DNA from: Anabaena sp. 4-3
Lineage (GTDB): Bacteria; Cyanobacteriota; Cyanobacteriia; Cyanobacteriales; Nostocaceae
Direction: 5' to 3'
Length of the DNA: 64,000 nucleotides
Assembly (NCBI RefSeq): GCF_001597745.1
Contig: NZ_LUHJ01000067.1
Coordinates: 1-64,000 of the forward strand
In this document: in pieces, positions 54,800 through 63,939 of the stretch
How the letters are laid out: each line of letters begins with the position of its first letter
Position numbering within the stretch: position 1 is the stretch's first letter
Notes under the pieces: generated by a model
What the model was told of the DNA's origin: nothing
The model's input: the letters and a program-made list of their open reading frames with translations, nothing else
Databases searched by the model: none
Program-made: the position numbers and the translations under genes

Positions 54800-55735
54800 C
54801 TAGCAAACAGATAACACCCAATCTCGGAAAATCGGGTTGACTTGTTCTGGTACTTCATCATGAGGACAATGACCAGCCCGTAAAAAATGTTCTGTTAATT
54901 CAGGATAATATAGGTGAAACTTTTGCGAACGTTCTCTAGCATTCATCCAAGGGTCAGCCTCTCCCCAAAGTAGCAATAAAGGACAAGTTAATTGTTTTAA
55001 TAAAACATCAACTTTTTCCCCTTGAGGAGAACTAAACACCGACACAAACACATCCAAAGCACCAGTATCGTAAGCAGGGCGATAAATTTCTTCTACTAAT
55101 TGGTCTGTGATAGCTGTTTGATCAAGATAAACCTTTTCTAAAGTTCGGCGAATTACCCAACGTTGTCGCACATATTGAAATAATAAAAACTGGGCTAGAC
55201 GTTGTTTAAACATCCATTTGACACCATTGCCCACAAGTTTCTGTAAAGCCGAGGGTTGTTTAGGTGGTTGAATTTGTGATTGTAAAGCTTCTGGTTCAGA
55301 TGTTGACTGAATTTCGCTAAATGGCCCTGCACTATTGAACAAGACTACACCAGCCGCACTGTCAGGACATTGGGCTGCAACACACAAGCAAGCATAGCCA
55401 CCAAGGGAGTTACCAGCTAACACTGCTTTTTGTCCAATGACTTCACTGATAAAATCACGCAGTTGGTCGCGCCATAAGTCGCCACCATACTGTAATTTAG
55501 GTTTGGCTGAACGTCCAAACCCCAATAGGTCGATTGCAAATACTTCAAAATCAACACACAGACCTGTGATATTCTTGCGCCAGTGGTCTGTAGAAGCACC
55601 AAAGCCATGTACCAATAGCAAAGGCGGACGTTGCGGTTGTTTTGCTCCCGCACGCACGTAGTAAATTTTATGCCCTCGCCACTGCCAATATTGTCCAGGA
55701 ATTGGAGTTGTAGAGGCGGCTGTCGTTCCCTGCAT
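54800..55735 (-). CDS. Alpha/beta hydrolase, dephytylase-like
   Basis: The 311-residue hydrolase has LLLVHGFGASTDHWRKNI (oxyanion region), the nucleophile elbow GNSLGG, the acid in LLLWGEADPWM and the histidine in RAGHCPHDEVPEQV. This pattern is shared with plant pheophytinase and chlorophyll dephytylase, so a tetrapyrrole-phytol ester is one possible substrate (inference). A lid segment at about 160-215 is basic. No signal peptide. Confidence 0.85.
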   Translation of the reverse strand: MQGTTAASTTPIPGQYWQWRGHKIYYVRAGAKQPQRPPLLLVHGFGASTDHWRKNITGLCVDFEVFAIDLLGFGRSAKPKLQYGGDLWRDQLRDFISEVIGQKAVLAGNSLGGYACLCVAAQCPDSAAGVVLFNSAGPFSEIQSTSEPEALQSQIQPPKQPSALQKLVGNGVKWMFKQRLAQFLLFQYVRQRWVIRRTLEKVYLDQTAITDQLVEEIYRPAYDTGALDVFVSVFSSPQGEKVDVLLKQLTCPLLLLWGEADPWMNARERSQKFHLYYPELTEHFLRAGHCPHDEVPEQVNPIFRDWVLSVC

Positions 55736-55777
55736 ATTTCAAAGAAATGTGAACTTGCTGTTAATAATTGTAAAGCA

Positions 55778-55903
55778 GGGGACTGGTGACTGGGGAGATG
55801 AGGAAGATGAGGGGGATGAGGGAGAAAAACTAATGACCAATGACCAATGACTAATGACTAATGACTAATGACTAATGACTAATAACTATTGACTGTTGAC
55901 TAA
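55778..55903. repeat. STRR block (GATGAGG, TAATGAC)
   Basis: GGGGACTGG units lead to GATGAGGGGGATGAGGGAG and then about nine TAATGAC/CAATGAC heptamers. It lies in the divergent spacer upstream of the phosphatase gene, so unlike most arrays here it may sit near promoters. Confidence 0.9.
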
Positions 55904-55964
55904 ATTGCAATAGAATGCAAAATGCTGGAAAAAACCTGATTTTGTCAATTACAACCTAAGAATT

Positions 55965-56447
55965 ATGCCTCACAAGCTGTTGTTTGTCTGTCTGGGTAAT
56001 ATATGCCGATCGCCATCAGCAGAAAACATCATGAATTATTTGATTGACCAAGCTGGCTTAAGCGAAAGTATCATCTGTGACTCTGCTGGTACATCGAGCT
56101 ATCACATCGGTAGCCCACCTGACCGACGCATGAGTGCGGCGGCACAAGCAAAGTTAGGAATTAAGTTGCTTGGGCGAGCTAGACAGTTTCAAAAGTCAGA
56201 TTTCCAGGAATTTGATTTGATTTTGGCTATGGATCGGGATAACTATGATGATATCATCGCGCTTGATTCGACTGGGCAGTATCACAAGAAAGTGTATTTG
56301 ATGTGTGAATTTTGCACTCGGCACAACCTCAAAGAAGTTCCAGACCCCTATTATGGAGGACAAGAAGGATTTAATCAGGTAATTGATTTATTGGTTGATG
56401 CTTGTCAAGGTCTGCTGCAATACATTACTAGCCAATCAATCGACTAA
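55965..56447 (+). CDS. Low-molecular-weight protein-tyrosine phosphatase
   Basis: The 160-residue enzyme has the P-loop CLGNICRSPSAE (Cys9 nucleophile, Arg15) and the acid Asp in PDPYYGG. It removes phosphate from tyrosine on proteins, often linked to exopolysaccharide control in bacteria. Length is normal. Its 3' end overlaps the convergent regulator gene by 12 bases. Confidence 0.95.
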   Translation: MPHKLLFVCLGNICRSPSAENIMNYLIDQAGLSESIICDSAGTSSYHIGSPPDRRMSAAAQAKLGIKLLGRARQFQKSDFQEFDLILAMDRDNYDDIIALDSTGQYHKKVYLMCEFCTRHNLKEVPDPYYGGQEGFNQVIDLLVDACQGLLQYITSQSID

Positions 56448-57122
56448 ACCGTGCTTAATTGCAAACCGCACCAGTTCAGCCCGGTTGCTGGTGGCGGTTT
56501 TCCTTAATAAACTACTCACGTATTTTTCCACGGTTCTGGGACTTAAGTGTAGTTTGTGTCCCATATCAGCATTAGAAAGACCGTGAGTTAAAAGTTCTAG
56601 GACTTCCTGTTCTCTGAGGGTTAAAGATGAAATTAACGGCGATTTCTCTAGATTTTGGCTGAATACAGAGTTATTAGCTTCTACTGCTTTGTTGGAGACG
56701 GGAGTGGCTGCGCCTTGTTTTTGTGATAAGCGATACTCAGATTGAATGATCAGCGATCGCTCTAGAAGATTCCGAATGGCGGCGGCTAACTCTTCTAGTT
56801 CAAAAGGTTTTGGTAAGTATAAATCACACCCCGATTGATAGCCGAGAATTCTTTCTTGCGTCTTAGTACGGGCTGTTAATAAAATTACAGGCAATAACCG
56901 GAACTCTGGTTTTTGACGTACCCGACGTACCAGTTCATAGCCATTCATCCGTGGCATCACAATATCTGTCACAATTAAATCAGGCTGGTATTCTTCTACC
57001 ATTGCTAAAGCCTCTTGACCGTCATTCGCTGTAATCACAGAGTAGCCAGACAGTTCAAGATAATCACTAATAGATAGACGAGTGCCCAAATCGTCATCCA
57101 CCACAAGGATCGTCAAGGGCAT
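56436..57122 (-). CDS. NarL/LuxR-type response regulator
   Basis: The 228-residue protein has a receiver domain (PLTILVVDDDLGTRLSI, phospho-accepting Asp53 in VTDIVMPRMNG, Lys in LPKPFE) and a C-terminal LuxR helix-turn-helix (LTLREQEVLELLTHGLSNAD, SPRTVEKYVSSLLRK). A variable linker of about 45 residues joins them. ATG 57122 (MPLTILVVDDD) is used; the frame upstream does not belong to the domain. Its kinase partner is unknown. Confidence 0.94.
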   Translation of the reverse strand: MPLTILVVDDDLGTRLSISDYLELSGYSVITANDGQEALAMVEEYQPDLIVTDIVMPRMNGYELVRRVRQKPEFRLLPVILLTARTKTQERILGYQSGCDLYLPKPFELEELAAAIRNLLERSLIIQSEYRLSQKQGAATPVSNKAVEANNSVFSQNLEKSPLISSLTLREQEVLELLTHGLSNADMGHKLHLSPRTVEKYVSSLLRKTATSNRAELVRFAIKHGLVD

Positions 57123-57595
57123 GGACAGTACACCCCTAGCATTATCTATACTCAAAAATTCCCTTTTACAAGCTCCATCTAAAAACACAAGTTACAATAG
57201 TGTTCTTATGTTTCATACTATGACAGGATCAGCAGCAGATGACTGTCCCCAGAGGGATTTATAAAGAAAATCTTAAATCCATAAAAATATTAACAAATTT
57301 AAACGTTCCTTTAACCCCCTACCATGTAAGATCACCAAGAATTTTTTAATTTTTTACAGTCCCGCCAATATGCCCAACCATTAACCACCCTAATATAAAT
57401 TATTATTTACTTAATCAATCATCTTCTATTGGCAAATGCTCCCTTAAATTCTCATCGATAATTGGAAAAAGCTAAATTATTAGAATAACCCTAATACCTG
57501 AGTTAAAGCATGGCTCATGGTTTACTATTTCATTTTGAATTCATTAGCTAATCCAAACTATTTTTCTAATCAGTCTATCCCCAACCTAATTTTCA
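57123..57595. other. Divergent spacer upstream of smpB
   Basis: The 473-base region between the regulator and smpB is AT-rich and contains no clear ORF, RNA gene or repeat. Promoters of both genes should be within it. Confidence 0.5.
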
Positions 57596-58063
57596 ATGAG
57601 CGATAAGAGCGAAAGTTACAAAGTTATTAGTGATAACCGCCAAGCCCGTTTTTTGTATGAAATCCTAGAAACCTATGAAGCTGGGATTCAGTTGACAGGA
57701 ACAGAAGTCAAATCAATTCGTGCGGGTAAAGTCAATCTCCAAGATGGTTATGCTTTGATTCGTGATGGTGAAGCATGGCTAATTAACGTGCATATTTCAC
57801 CTTACAACGCCAGTGGACAATATTTTAATCATGAACCACGCCGGACTCGCAAGCTGCTGCTACATCGTCAGGAAATTCGGAAACTAATTGGTAAAGTAGA
57901 ACAGCAAGGCTTGACATTAGTACCTTTAAAGATGTATCTCAAGCGGGGCTGGGTGAAAATTAGTATAGCCCTTGGTAAAGGTAAAAAGCTCCATGATAAG
58001 CGAGAAGACCTCAAACGCCGTCAAGATCAACGGGATATGCAACGGGCTATGAAAAATTATTAG
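57596..58063 (+). CDS. smpB: SsrA-binding protein SmpB
   Basis: SmpB binds tmRNA and brings it to stalled ribosomes for trans-translation. The 155 residues show the OB-fold core (VISDNRQARFLYEILETYEAG, split) with GTEVKSIRAGKVNLQDGYA, and the basic C-terminal tail ending KGKKLHDKREDLKRRQDQRD. Standard length. The tmRNA gene itself is not seen in the window. Confidence 0.97.
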   Translation: MSDKSESYKVISDNRQARFLYEILETYEAGIQLTGTEVKSIRAGKVNLQDGYALIRDGEAWLINVHISPYNASGQYFNHEPRRTRKLLLHRQEIRKLIGKVEQQGLTLVPLKMYLKRGWVKISIALGKGKKLHDKREDLKRRQDQRDMQRAMKNY

Positions 58064-58260
58064 TGGTAGGAAAATCTTTCTGATTTACACCCCTACACCC
58101 ATGCTCTATTCTCAGAACAAAGTGATCACAGTAAACGAGCGACTGTATATCTTCAGCGTGAGTTGAGTAAACACCCAGTTTATAGCCGCAGATTGATACT
58201 GCTAGCTAGTGTAATCGATACAGTTGTGGATAACTGTGGAAGCAACAAGGAACTTTTACC

Positions 58261-58545
58261 ATGAAACGTTACTTCACCACTTCTGTTGGGGCTGCTGTTC
58301 TCTCTTTAAGTATGGCGACTTTGCCCTTGAGTTTACCTGCCAACGCGCAGGTAACTGATCCGAGAGTTGAGACTATCCCCAGGACAACAACTTATTATGA
58401 ACGGGACACTTTTGATTGGGGTTGGTTGGGTTTAATTGGTTTATTAGGTTTAGCTGGGTTAGCGGGTAGAGGTAGAAGAGATCGTGAAGAACCAACCCGC
58501 TATCGTGATCCGAATGCGCCTGGTGCTACCACTTACAGAGACTAA
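58261..58545 (+). CDS. WGxxGxxG family small protein
   Basis: The 94 residues comprise a signal peptide (1-29, ending NAQV), a short linker, then DWGWLGLIGLLGLAGLAGRG followed by RRDREEP, which is the WGxxGxxG motif with a short hydrophobic helix and a basic end. This looks like a C-terminal sorting or membrane-anchoring tag family in cyanobacteria. The last 20 residues (YRDPNAPGATTYRD) are hydrophilic. ACAAGGAAC precedes ATG 58261. Confidence 0.85.
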   Translation: MKRYFTTSVGAAVLSLSMATLPLSLPANAQVTDPRVETIPRTTTYYERDTFDWGWLGLIGLLGLAGLAGRGRRDREEPTRYRDPNAPGATTYRD

Positions 58546-58587
58546 GCCTAGCCGTAGTTTGTGAATTTTTGTGTGTTAATGATTATA

Positions 58588-58630
58588 GGCACGGCAAAGA
58601 AAACTAACTTCCATGATGCCGTGCCTTTTG
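58588..58630. terminator. Bidirectional terminator between WGxxGxxG gene and ictB
   Basis: AGGCACGGCA (58588-58597) pairs perfectly with TGCCGTGCCT (58617-58626), then TTTGATTT follows. The loop is 19 bases. It lies between convergent genes. Confidence 0.75.
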
Positions 58631-58643
58631 ATTTATTTACACT

Positions 58644-60071
58644 TTAATTGGCTGCTGGTTGTGGGTTGGGTGAGTTAACTTCTGGAGTTTGCGCTTGAGT
58701 TAGAGGTGTCCAATAGCTGGCTATCAAGGCAACCATCAGCCACCAGAGGGTATTCACTTCAGGACGAAACCAGATAGTATCTACTGTGCCATGAGCTAAC
58801 ATCCCCAGCATCGTGGCAAAAGCTCCAATTAACCAAAATCCTTCTTTGTTACCTGATTGTCGCAATCGTCGCAATTGCATAAAGGCTGTATTCGCGGTAA
58901 CAATGATTAACCAGAGAAAACAGCTAAGTCCAATCAACCCAGTTTCTACAGCCACCTCTAGAAAAATGGAATAGGCACTTAAGGCAGTATAGCGAGGGCG
59001 TTGATAAAGAGGGTAGATTTTATTAAATGAGTTGTGACCAGGGCCGATACCGATAATCGGGCGATCGCGGATCATCTCAAATACCGCATCCCAAACATTG
59101 CGACGAAAGTTATTACTGCTATCTTGGCGGTCGGCAAAGATGCTCAAAATCCGCAGCCGTACTGGTTCCACGAAAATGACTGCTAGCACCAATAAGCCAA
59201 TGACACTGCCGAACAGAAGGGGTAGCGACCAAGTGCGCCAAAAAGGCGACATTTGCAAACCCCACCAATAAATTAACAAAGCGATCGCACTCAACAAAGC
59301 CACCAACAAACCAATCCAGCCACCACGACTAAAAGTTAAAACTAAACAGGCAGTATTGACAATTAACATGGTTAATGCTAATGCTTTTCTCACCCAGCTT
59401 TGCCAAGCAAAAAAAGCAACTAGACTTAAAACTACGGCTGGGACAAGATAACCAGCTAACAAATTAGGATTACCCAAATAACTGTAAACCCTGGTAGTTT
59501 TAGATAAGGGAGATTCTGGATCAACCCAAGTAGCTAACTGTGCCGCACCAAAAAACCATTGCCGCAAACCGTATACACTCACAATCAGTGTCACGTGTAA
59601 GTAAAGGGTAATCATCCAAGAACGTATTCGAGGCGATCGCAGCACTCTAGCACAAAGAGCAAATAGCAGCAAATACAGCGTCAACGTGATTAAATCACTT
59701 AACGCTGCTTTTTTAACTGGTGACAACGCTGTGGCGACAACAGCAACTCCCCAGTACAGCAACACCAAAAGATGAATCGGTGTAAATAAAGAATTGTTTG
59801 CGGATGTTGGTTCGTCAGTTAAAGTCAACAATAACCAAAATCCCACACAAGCTAATAGTAATACCCCTACCAGGGTACTAGATACAAAAGGCGCAAGAGC
59901 ATATACCAAGCTGAGTAAGACAGCAGCTAAGATATCTCCCCACTGAATTAAAACACTGCTTTGCCGCCAAGAAAATAACAGCCCCACCAGATAACGACGC
60001 AAGTAACTGGTAGCTAGATATTCTTTTAGCGGTAAATATGATAAAGTAAGCCGTTGCCAGACTAAATTCAT
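58644..60071 (-). CDS. ictB: IctB-type membrane protein (O-antigen-ligase fold)
   Basis: The 475-residue protein has about 10-12 membrane helices and the Wzy/O-antigen-ligase pattern: YLGNPNLLAGYLVP, LTFSRGGWIGL and, in the large loop, IIGIGPGHNSF. It matches cyanobacterial IctB, long described as a putative bicarbonate-related transporter; its true function is disputed, as the fold suggests a glycosyl-polymer ligase. A start at 60071 gives MNLVWQRLTL. It follows the GAF kinase-like gene on the same strand. Confidence 0.9.
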   Translation of the reverse strand: MNLVWQRLTLSYLPLKEYLATSYLRRYLVGLLFSWRQSSVLIQWGDILAAVLLSLVYALAPFVSSTLVGVLLLACVGFWLLLTLTDEPTSANNSLFTPIHLLVLLYWGVAVVATALSPVKKAALSDLITLTLYLLLFALCARVLRSPRIRSWMITLYLHVTLIVSVYGLRQWFFGAAQLATWVDPESPLSKTTRVYSYLGNPNLLAGYLVPAVVLSLVAFFAWQSWVRKALALTMLIVNTACLVLTFSRGGWIGLLVALLSAIALLIYWWGLQMSPFWRTWSLPLLFGSVIGLLVLAVIFVEPVRLRILSIFADRQDSSNNFRRNVWDAVFEMIRDRPIIGIGPGHNSFNKIYPLYQRPRYTALSAYSIFLEVAVETGLIGLSCFLWLIIVTANTAFMQLRRLRQSGNKEGFWLIGAFATMLGMLAHGTVDTIWFRPEVNTLWWLMVALIASYWTPLTQAQTPEVNSPNPQPAAN

Positions 60072-60193
60072 AAAACACGCACACTATCAATGAGCAAGCA
60101 CTATTAGCACTTAGACCTGATCATAATGCGCCTGATATCAAAGAGTCATAACGCCGAATATAACAACTACTAGGTATTACTCATACTCTCCCA

Positions 60194-61774
60194 TCAAGAA
60201 ATATCGTTAACTTGTGAAGTGCTACTCATTTGCAATGGCAAACTCACTACATAGCGGTGTCCTGATTCTGGTGAACCTTGGATGGAAATCTTGCCCCCAT
60301 GTAATTCTGCCAATTGGCAGCTAAGTAATAAACCTAAGCTTTCACGGGAAATATGTCCTTTTACTTGAGTGACATCTCTATGAGGATTGCCAGTAAACAT
60401 ATTGGATTCAGCATCATCATCCAAAGGATGTAACTTCTCTAGTGTGATTGGTGAGTCCTCAGTTTCCTTCTGATTTTCCAGATGAACACTGTAAGGATCT
60501 GTCTCACCAGCCAACTCTAGTAGAGATAATGTATTGAGCCGGAAATAAGGATCAACCTCAGTAATACCATCTCCTAACCAGGGATGGGAAACCCAGACAG
60601 TAATATTGAGCGTATTTTCCTTGTAAGAGACATGAATCCGCACAATGCTACCCGTAGCAGAGAGTTGAATCACACTGAAAATCAGGTGATATAGTATTTG
60701 TCGGACTTTATCTTTATCTAAAGGCCAAATACGTCCACGTCCTGGTTCGATAGACAGGCGAATATCTTGCTCCCGACGATTCGCTGCTTCTTCTAAAGTA
60801 TTGATCGCCTGTTGACATAGCATCTCAATATCTACAGGAGCAATATTCAACTCAGTCGAATTGTCATCTATGCTTCCTAATTCGGTAATTTCGTTAACCA
60901 AAGAAAGTAAGTACCGACCACTGTGTTGGATAATCTCTAAATATTCTCTTTGCTTACTGGTCAAAGGGCCATAAATTTCCCTTCCTAAAACACTTGCCAT
61001 ACCTAGTACGGATGTTAAAGGTGTACGTAATTCCTGTGTGAGTTGGGCTAAAAGTTCTAGTTTGATTTCCTTGGTGCCTAAAGATTCTTTTTCTAAACTA
61101 GGTGCAGTTACTTTCATATCAGCCACCAGTTCGTCATTGAGTAACAAAGAAGGCGGACTCTGATGGCTGATTTTTTCCGGTTTTCTCGCCATGAGGAGCC
61201 GATTGCGCTCAAACTCGCTCATGCTCCACCGGGCTATAATTTGCAAAAACTCAATATCTCGATTGGTAAAATTACGTGGTACTAAGTCCATTACCGCCAA
61301 AGCACCCAAGCAATTACCTGCCCCATCTATCAGTGGTGTTCCCAGGTAAGCGCGGATACCATACTCTTGTACCAACTTGTTAGAGATAGGTGTGGAATTG
61401 TTCGGATTTTGCGTATCATTAATGACAACTGTTTGAAAATTTTCTACTACCTGAGTGCAGAAAGATTCACCACGCAACAGCTGACGGCTTTGAGCTAAAT
61501 GATTCATCAGCCCCAGTCTAGATAAGCCCACCGCCGACTTAAACCAATGACGTTCTTGATCTATAAATCCTAAAACTGAAATTGGTGCTTCCAAAAAGTG
61601 AGCCGCAGTTTGAGTAGCCTCCTCAAAAACTGCTATGGTTTCTGGTTGCCGCAAACCTAATTCTGACAATGCTTTGAGACGTTGTTTTTCTCTTGATTCA
61701 GGAGAAGCCCAACCGTCTTTCAGGACAAATAATCTGTTATCCGGCTCTACCATTGCCACCGTTACCTTGATCAT
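60194..61774 (-). CDS. GAF sensor histidine kinase-like protein without phospho-accepting His
   Basis: The 526-residue protein has a GAF domain (about 40-195), a dimerisation helix and a kinase-like C-terminal domain. In the H-box, the expected His is Gln247 (LLAQLTQELRTPLTSV); the codon is CAG. The ATP-binding part is also altered: the N-box reads LYHLIFSVIQLS (His363 and Ser367 where Asn is expected), and the usual DxGxGI is not recognisable in WVSHPWLGDGITEVD. It is therefore probably a pseudokinase that may signal by protein contact. Paired regulator unknown. A later Met (61753) could be the start. Confidence 0.85.
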   Translation of the reverse strand: MIKVTVAMVEPDNRLFVLKDGWASPESREKQRLKALSELGLRQPETIAVFEEATQTAAHFLEAPISVLGFIDQERHWFKSAVGLSRLGLMNHLAQSRQLLRGESFCTQVVENFQTVVINDTQNPNNSTPISNKLVQEYGIRAYLGTPLIDGAGNCLGALAVMDLVPRNFTNRDIEFLQIIARWSMSEFERNRLLMARKPEKISHQSPPSLLLNDELVADMKVTAPSLEKESLGTKEIKLELLAQLTQELRTPLTSVLGMASVLGREIYGPLTSKQREYLEIIQHSGRYLLSLVNEITELGSIDDNSTELNIAPVDIEMLCQQAINTLEEAANRREQDIRLSIEPGRGRIWPLDKDKVRQILYHLIFSVIQLSATGSIVRIHVSYKENTLNITVWVSHPWLGDGITEVDPYFRLNTLSLLELAGETDPYSVHLENQKETEDSPITLEKLHPLDDDAESNMFTGNPHRDVTQVKGHISRESLGLLLSCQLAELHGGKISIQGSPESGHRYVVSLPLQMSSTSQVNDIS

Positions 61775-62632
61775 TGCTCGATATTGTGATTTATCTAACC
61801 GCTATCACTGGGTTATGATTTCCTATTTTTAAGCATTCCCCAATTTTGCTGCTGACAAACAAGTTGAGCCAAAATTTTCTTCCCTTGATGTAAATAAGGC
61901 AGAAAATCTGTACTAAAGCCTTAGTCTCACAGAATTATGTTCGGATAATGGCAGCAACATTGTTTACTCCTGAGTTCGCATATAATGTTAATTCATACTT
62001 TTAAGTGGGTATGATAACTGTAACAGTACAGGGTGTAGATTAGGTAGAAAATACGGTGAACATTTTCATGCTCAATATGCTAGAAAGACTCAGCCCGCAT
62101 GAATTTTGCCTAGGCTACGGTCAGAGATGATCATTGAGGAATCAAGGATGATTTTAATTTCATCAGCCTAAGTATGCCATCAAAGGATTTCTAGTTTTTT
62201 CTGCCCCCAAAATTTGTTGACAAAGCTGATACCACTCACTATATATTCTGGTGACAGTCACCCAAGCCAGTTAAACAATCTGATGATGTGCAAGCTTTGT
62301 TGCTGGCATTAACCCCTAGAAATTTACACCGCAAATTTTTGGGGTAAATCTCACCCTAACGGAACTGGGATGCTGACTCTCAAAGTGCATAATTTCCCAT
62401 GAATTCGCTTTATTTATTCGGAATAAATCACAGAAATAACGAATAAATAAATTTGTGAAATTAAATGGTAGAAATTATAGTTTTTACATAGATAATTTTT
62501 ATTTATTCAAAATTGTATATGAGAAAATATGTCAATTTTTTCTAACATTTGATGCTTGATAATGGCAACAAAACTTACTTTTAAATCATAGGTTCATCAA
62601 AACACCAAACTTAATTGTGAGGCTAACTAGCA
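61775..62632. other. Large divergent spacer with two palindromes
   Basis: The 858 bases have no convincing ORF or RNA gene. Two structures stand out: an imperfect hairpin at 62312-62345 (ACCCCTAGAAATTT with AAATTTTTGGGGT) and a perfect 12-bp inverted repeat TTTATTTATTCG (62409-62420) and CGAATAAATAAA (62440-62451), 182 bases before the aminotransferase start. The second could be an operator or RNA stem. Confidence 0.5.
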
Positions 62633-63796
62633 ATGACTAATATGAGAATTCCTTTTGTAGACTTACAGTTACAACACCAGTTAATTCAAACCCAGATTCA
62701 ACAGGCAATTGCCAATGTTGTGCAGCAAGGAGATTTTATTTTAGGAACAGCACTGGCAGAATTTGAAGCAGACTTTGCCAAAGCCTCTGGAGCAAAATAT
62801 GGTGTGGGTGTAGCATCGGGAACTGATGCGATCGCACTAGGTTTGCAAGCCTGTAACATTGGGGCTGGGGATGAGGTGATTTTACCAGTGAATACTTTTG
62901 TCGCCACACTGATTGGAGTGCTGCAAGCGGGAGCCAAACCCATCCTTGTAGATTGTGATCCGGCAACAGCATTAATTGATTTAGCAGCAGCCGCAAAAGC
63001 CATTACACCCAGAACTAAAGCCATTATTCCCGTACATCTGTATGGACAGATGGTATCTCCTGAGCAACTCAGGGATTTTGCCCATACCTACAACGTGTTA
63101 ATTTTTGAAGATGCAGCACAGGCACACCTAGCCCACAGAGAAGGCTATACAGCCGGTAGTGTAGGTGTAGCCGCAGCTTTTAGTTTTTATCCCAGCAAGA
63201 ACTTAGGGGCGTTGGGTGATGGGGGAATCCTACTCACAAGCGATGCAGATATTGCCCAAAAAGTGGCTCGCTTACGGAATTACGGCTCATGCCAAAAATA
63301 TGTGCATGTAGAGATGGGAACAAACAGTCGTTTGGATACATTGCAAGCAGCTGTTTTATTAGAAAAACTACCACATTTACCACAATGGAATCGCGATCGC
63401 CTCAGCATTGCTCAACAGTATGACTTAGAACTAGCACCTTTAGCATCTGCTGGTATTATCCCCATCCAAAATCAAAGCGGTGCAGGTCATGTTTATCATC
63501 TTTATATCATCAGAATTACAGATGCTTGCCCTGTAAATCGCCAGCAAATCCAAGCCCAATTAACAACAAGCGGAATTCAAACCGGCATTCACTATCCAAT
63601 ATCTTGTCATCTTCAGCCAGCATTTACCAACTTAGGTTATCAAAGCGGAGATTTTCCCCAGGCAGAAAAACTCGCCCAAGAAATACTATCTTTACCCATG
63701 TACCCTGGTTTGAAGCATAGCCAAATCCGAGAAGTTGTCGCAGCTATTGCCAGTGTAGTTGGAGATTTTGCAGATCACCCCGCAACTACTCCATAA
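62633..63796 (+). CDS. DegT/DnrJ/EryC1 family aminotransferase
   Basis: This PLP-dependent sugar aminotransferase adds an amino group to a nucleotide-linked keto-sugar for surface polysaccharide. The 387 residues show FVDLQLQHQLI at the start, KYGVGVASGTDAIALGLQA, and FSFYPSKNLGALGDGG with the PLP lysine in PSKN. HYPISCHLQPAF lies near the end. The next plus-strand frame (from 63940) looks like a glycosyltransferase, so a polysaccharide cluster may continue beyond the window. GAGG lies before ATG 62633. Confidence 0.94.
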   Translation: MTNMRIPFVDLQLQHQLIQTQIQQAIANVVQQGDFILGTALAEFEADFAKASGAKYGVGVASGTDAIALGLQACNIGAGDEVILPVNTFVATLIGVLQAGAKPILVDCDPATALIDLAAAAKAITPRTKAIIPVHLYGQMVSPEQLRDFAHTYNVLIFEDAAQAHLAHREGYTAGSVGVAAAFSFYPSKNLGALGDGGILLTSDADIAQKVARLRNYGSCQKYVHVEMGTNSRLDTLQAAVLLEKLPHLPQWNRDRLSIAQQYDLELAPLASAGIIPIQNQSGAGHVYHLYIIRITDACPVNRQQIQAQLTTSGIQTGIHYPISCHLQPAFTNLGYQSGDFPQAEKLAQEILSLPMYPGLKHSQIREVVAAIASVVGDFADHPATTP

Positions 63797-63939
63797 CCAG
63801 TGTAATATATTACCAATATATCAGCAAAAAGTGGCGATTAGCACTATACCCCTACAGGGAATTCAGTTGCTTGTTGAATCCATTACAGTCTTCATACTCA
63901 GCAGTCTTGATATCTGATGTTTTTGTACCGCTTAAAACT

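Noticed and set aside
63800-63815. GTAATATATTAC as an NtcA-type site (GTA-N8-TAC)
   Set aside because: The spacer is six bases rather than eight, and it lies after a gene without a nearby start.
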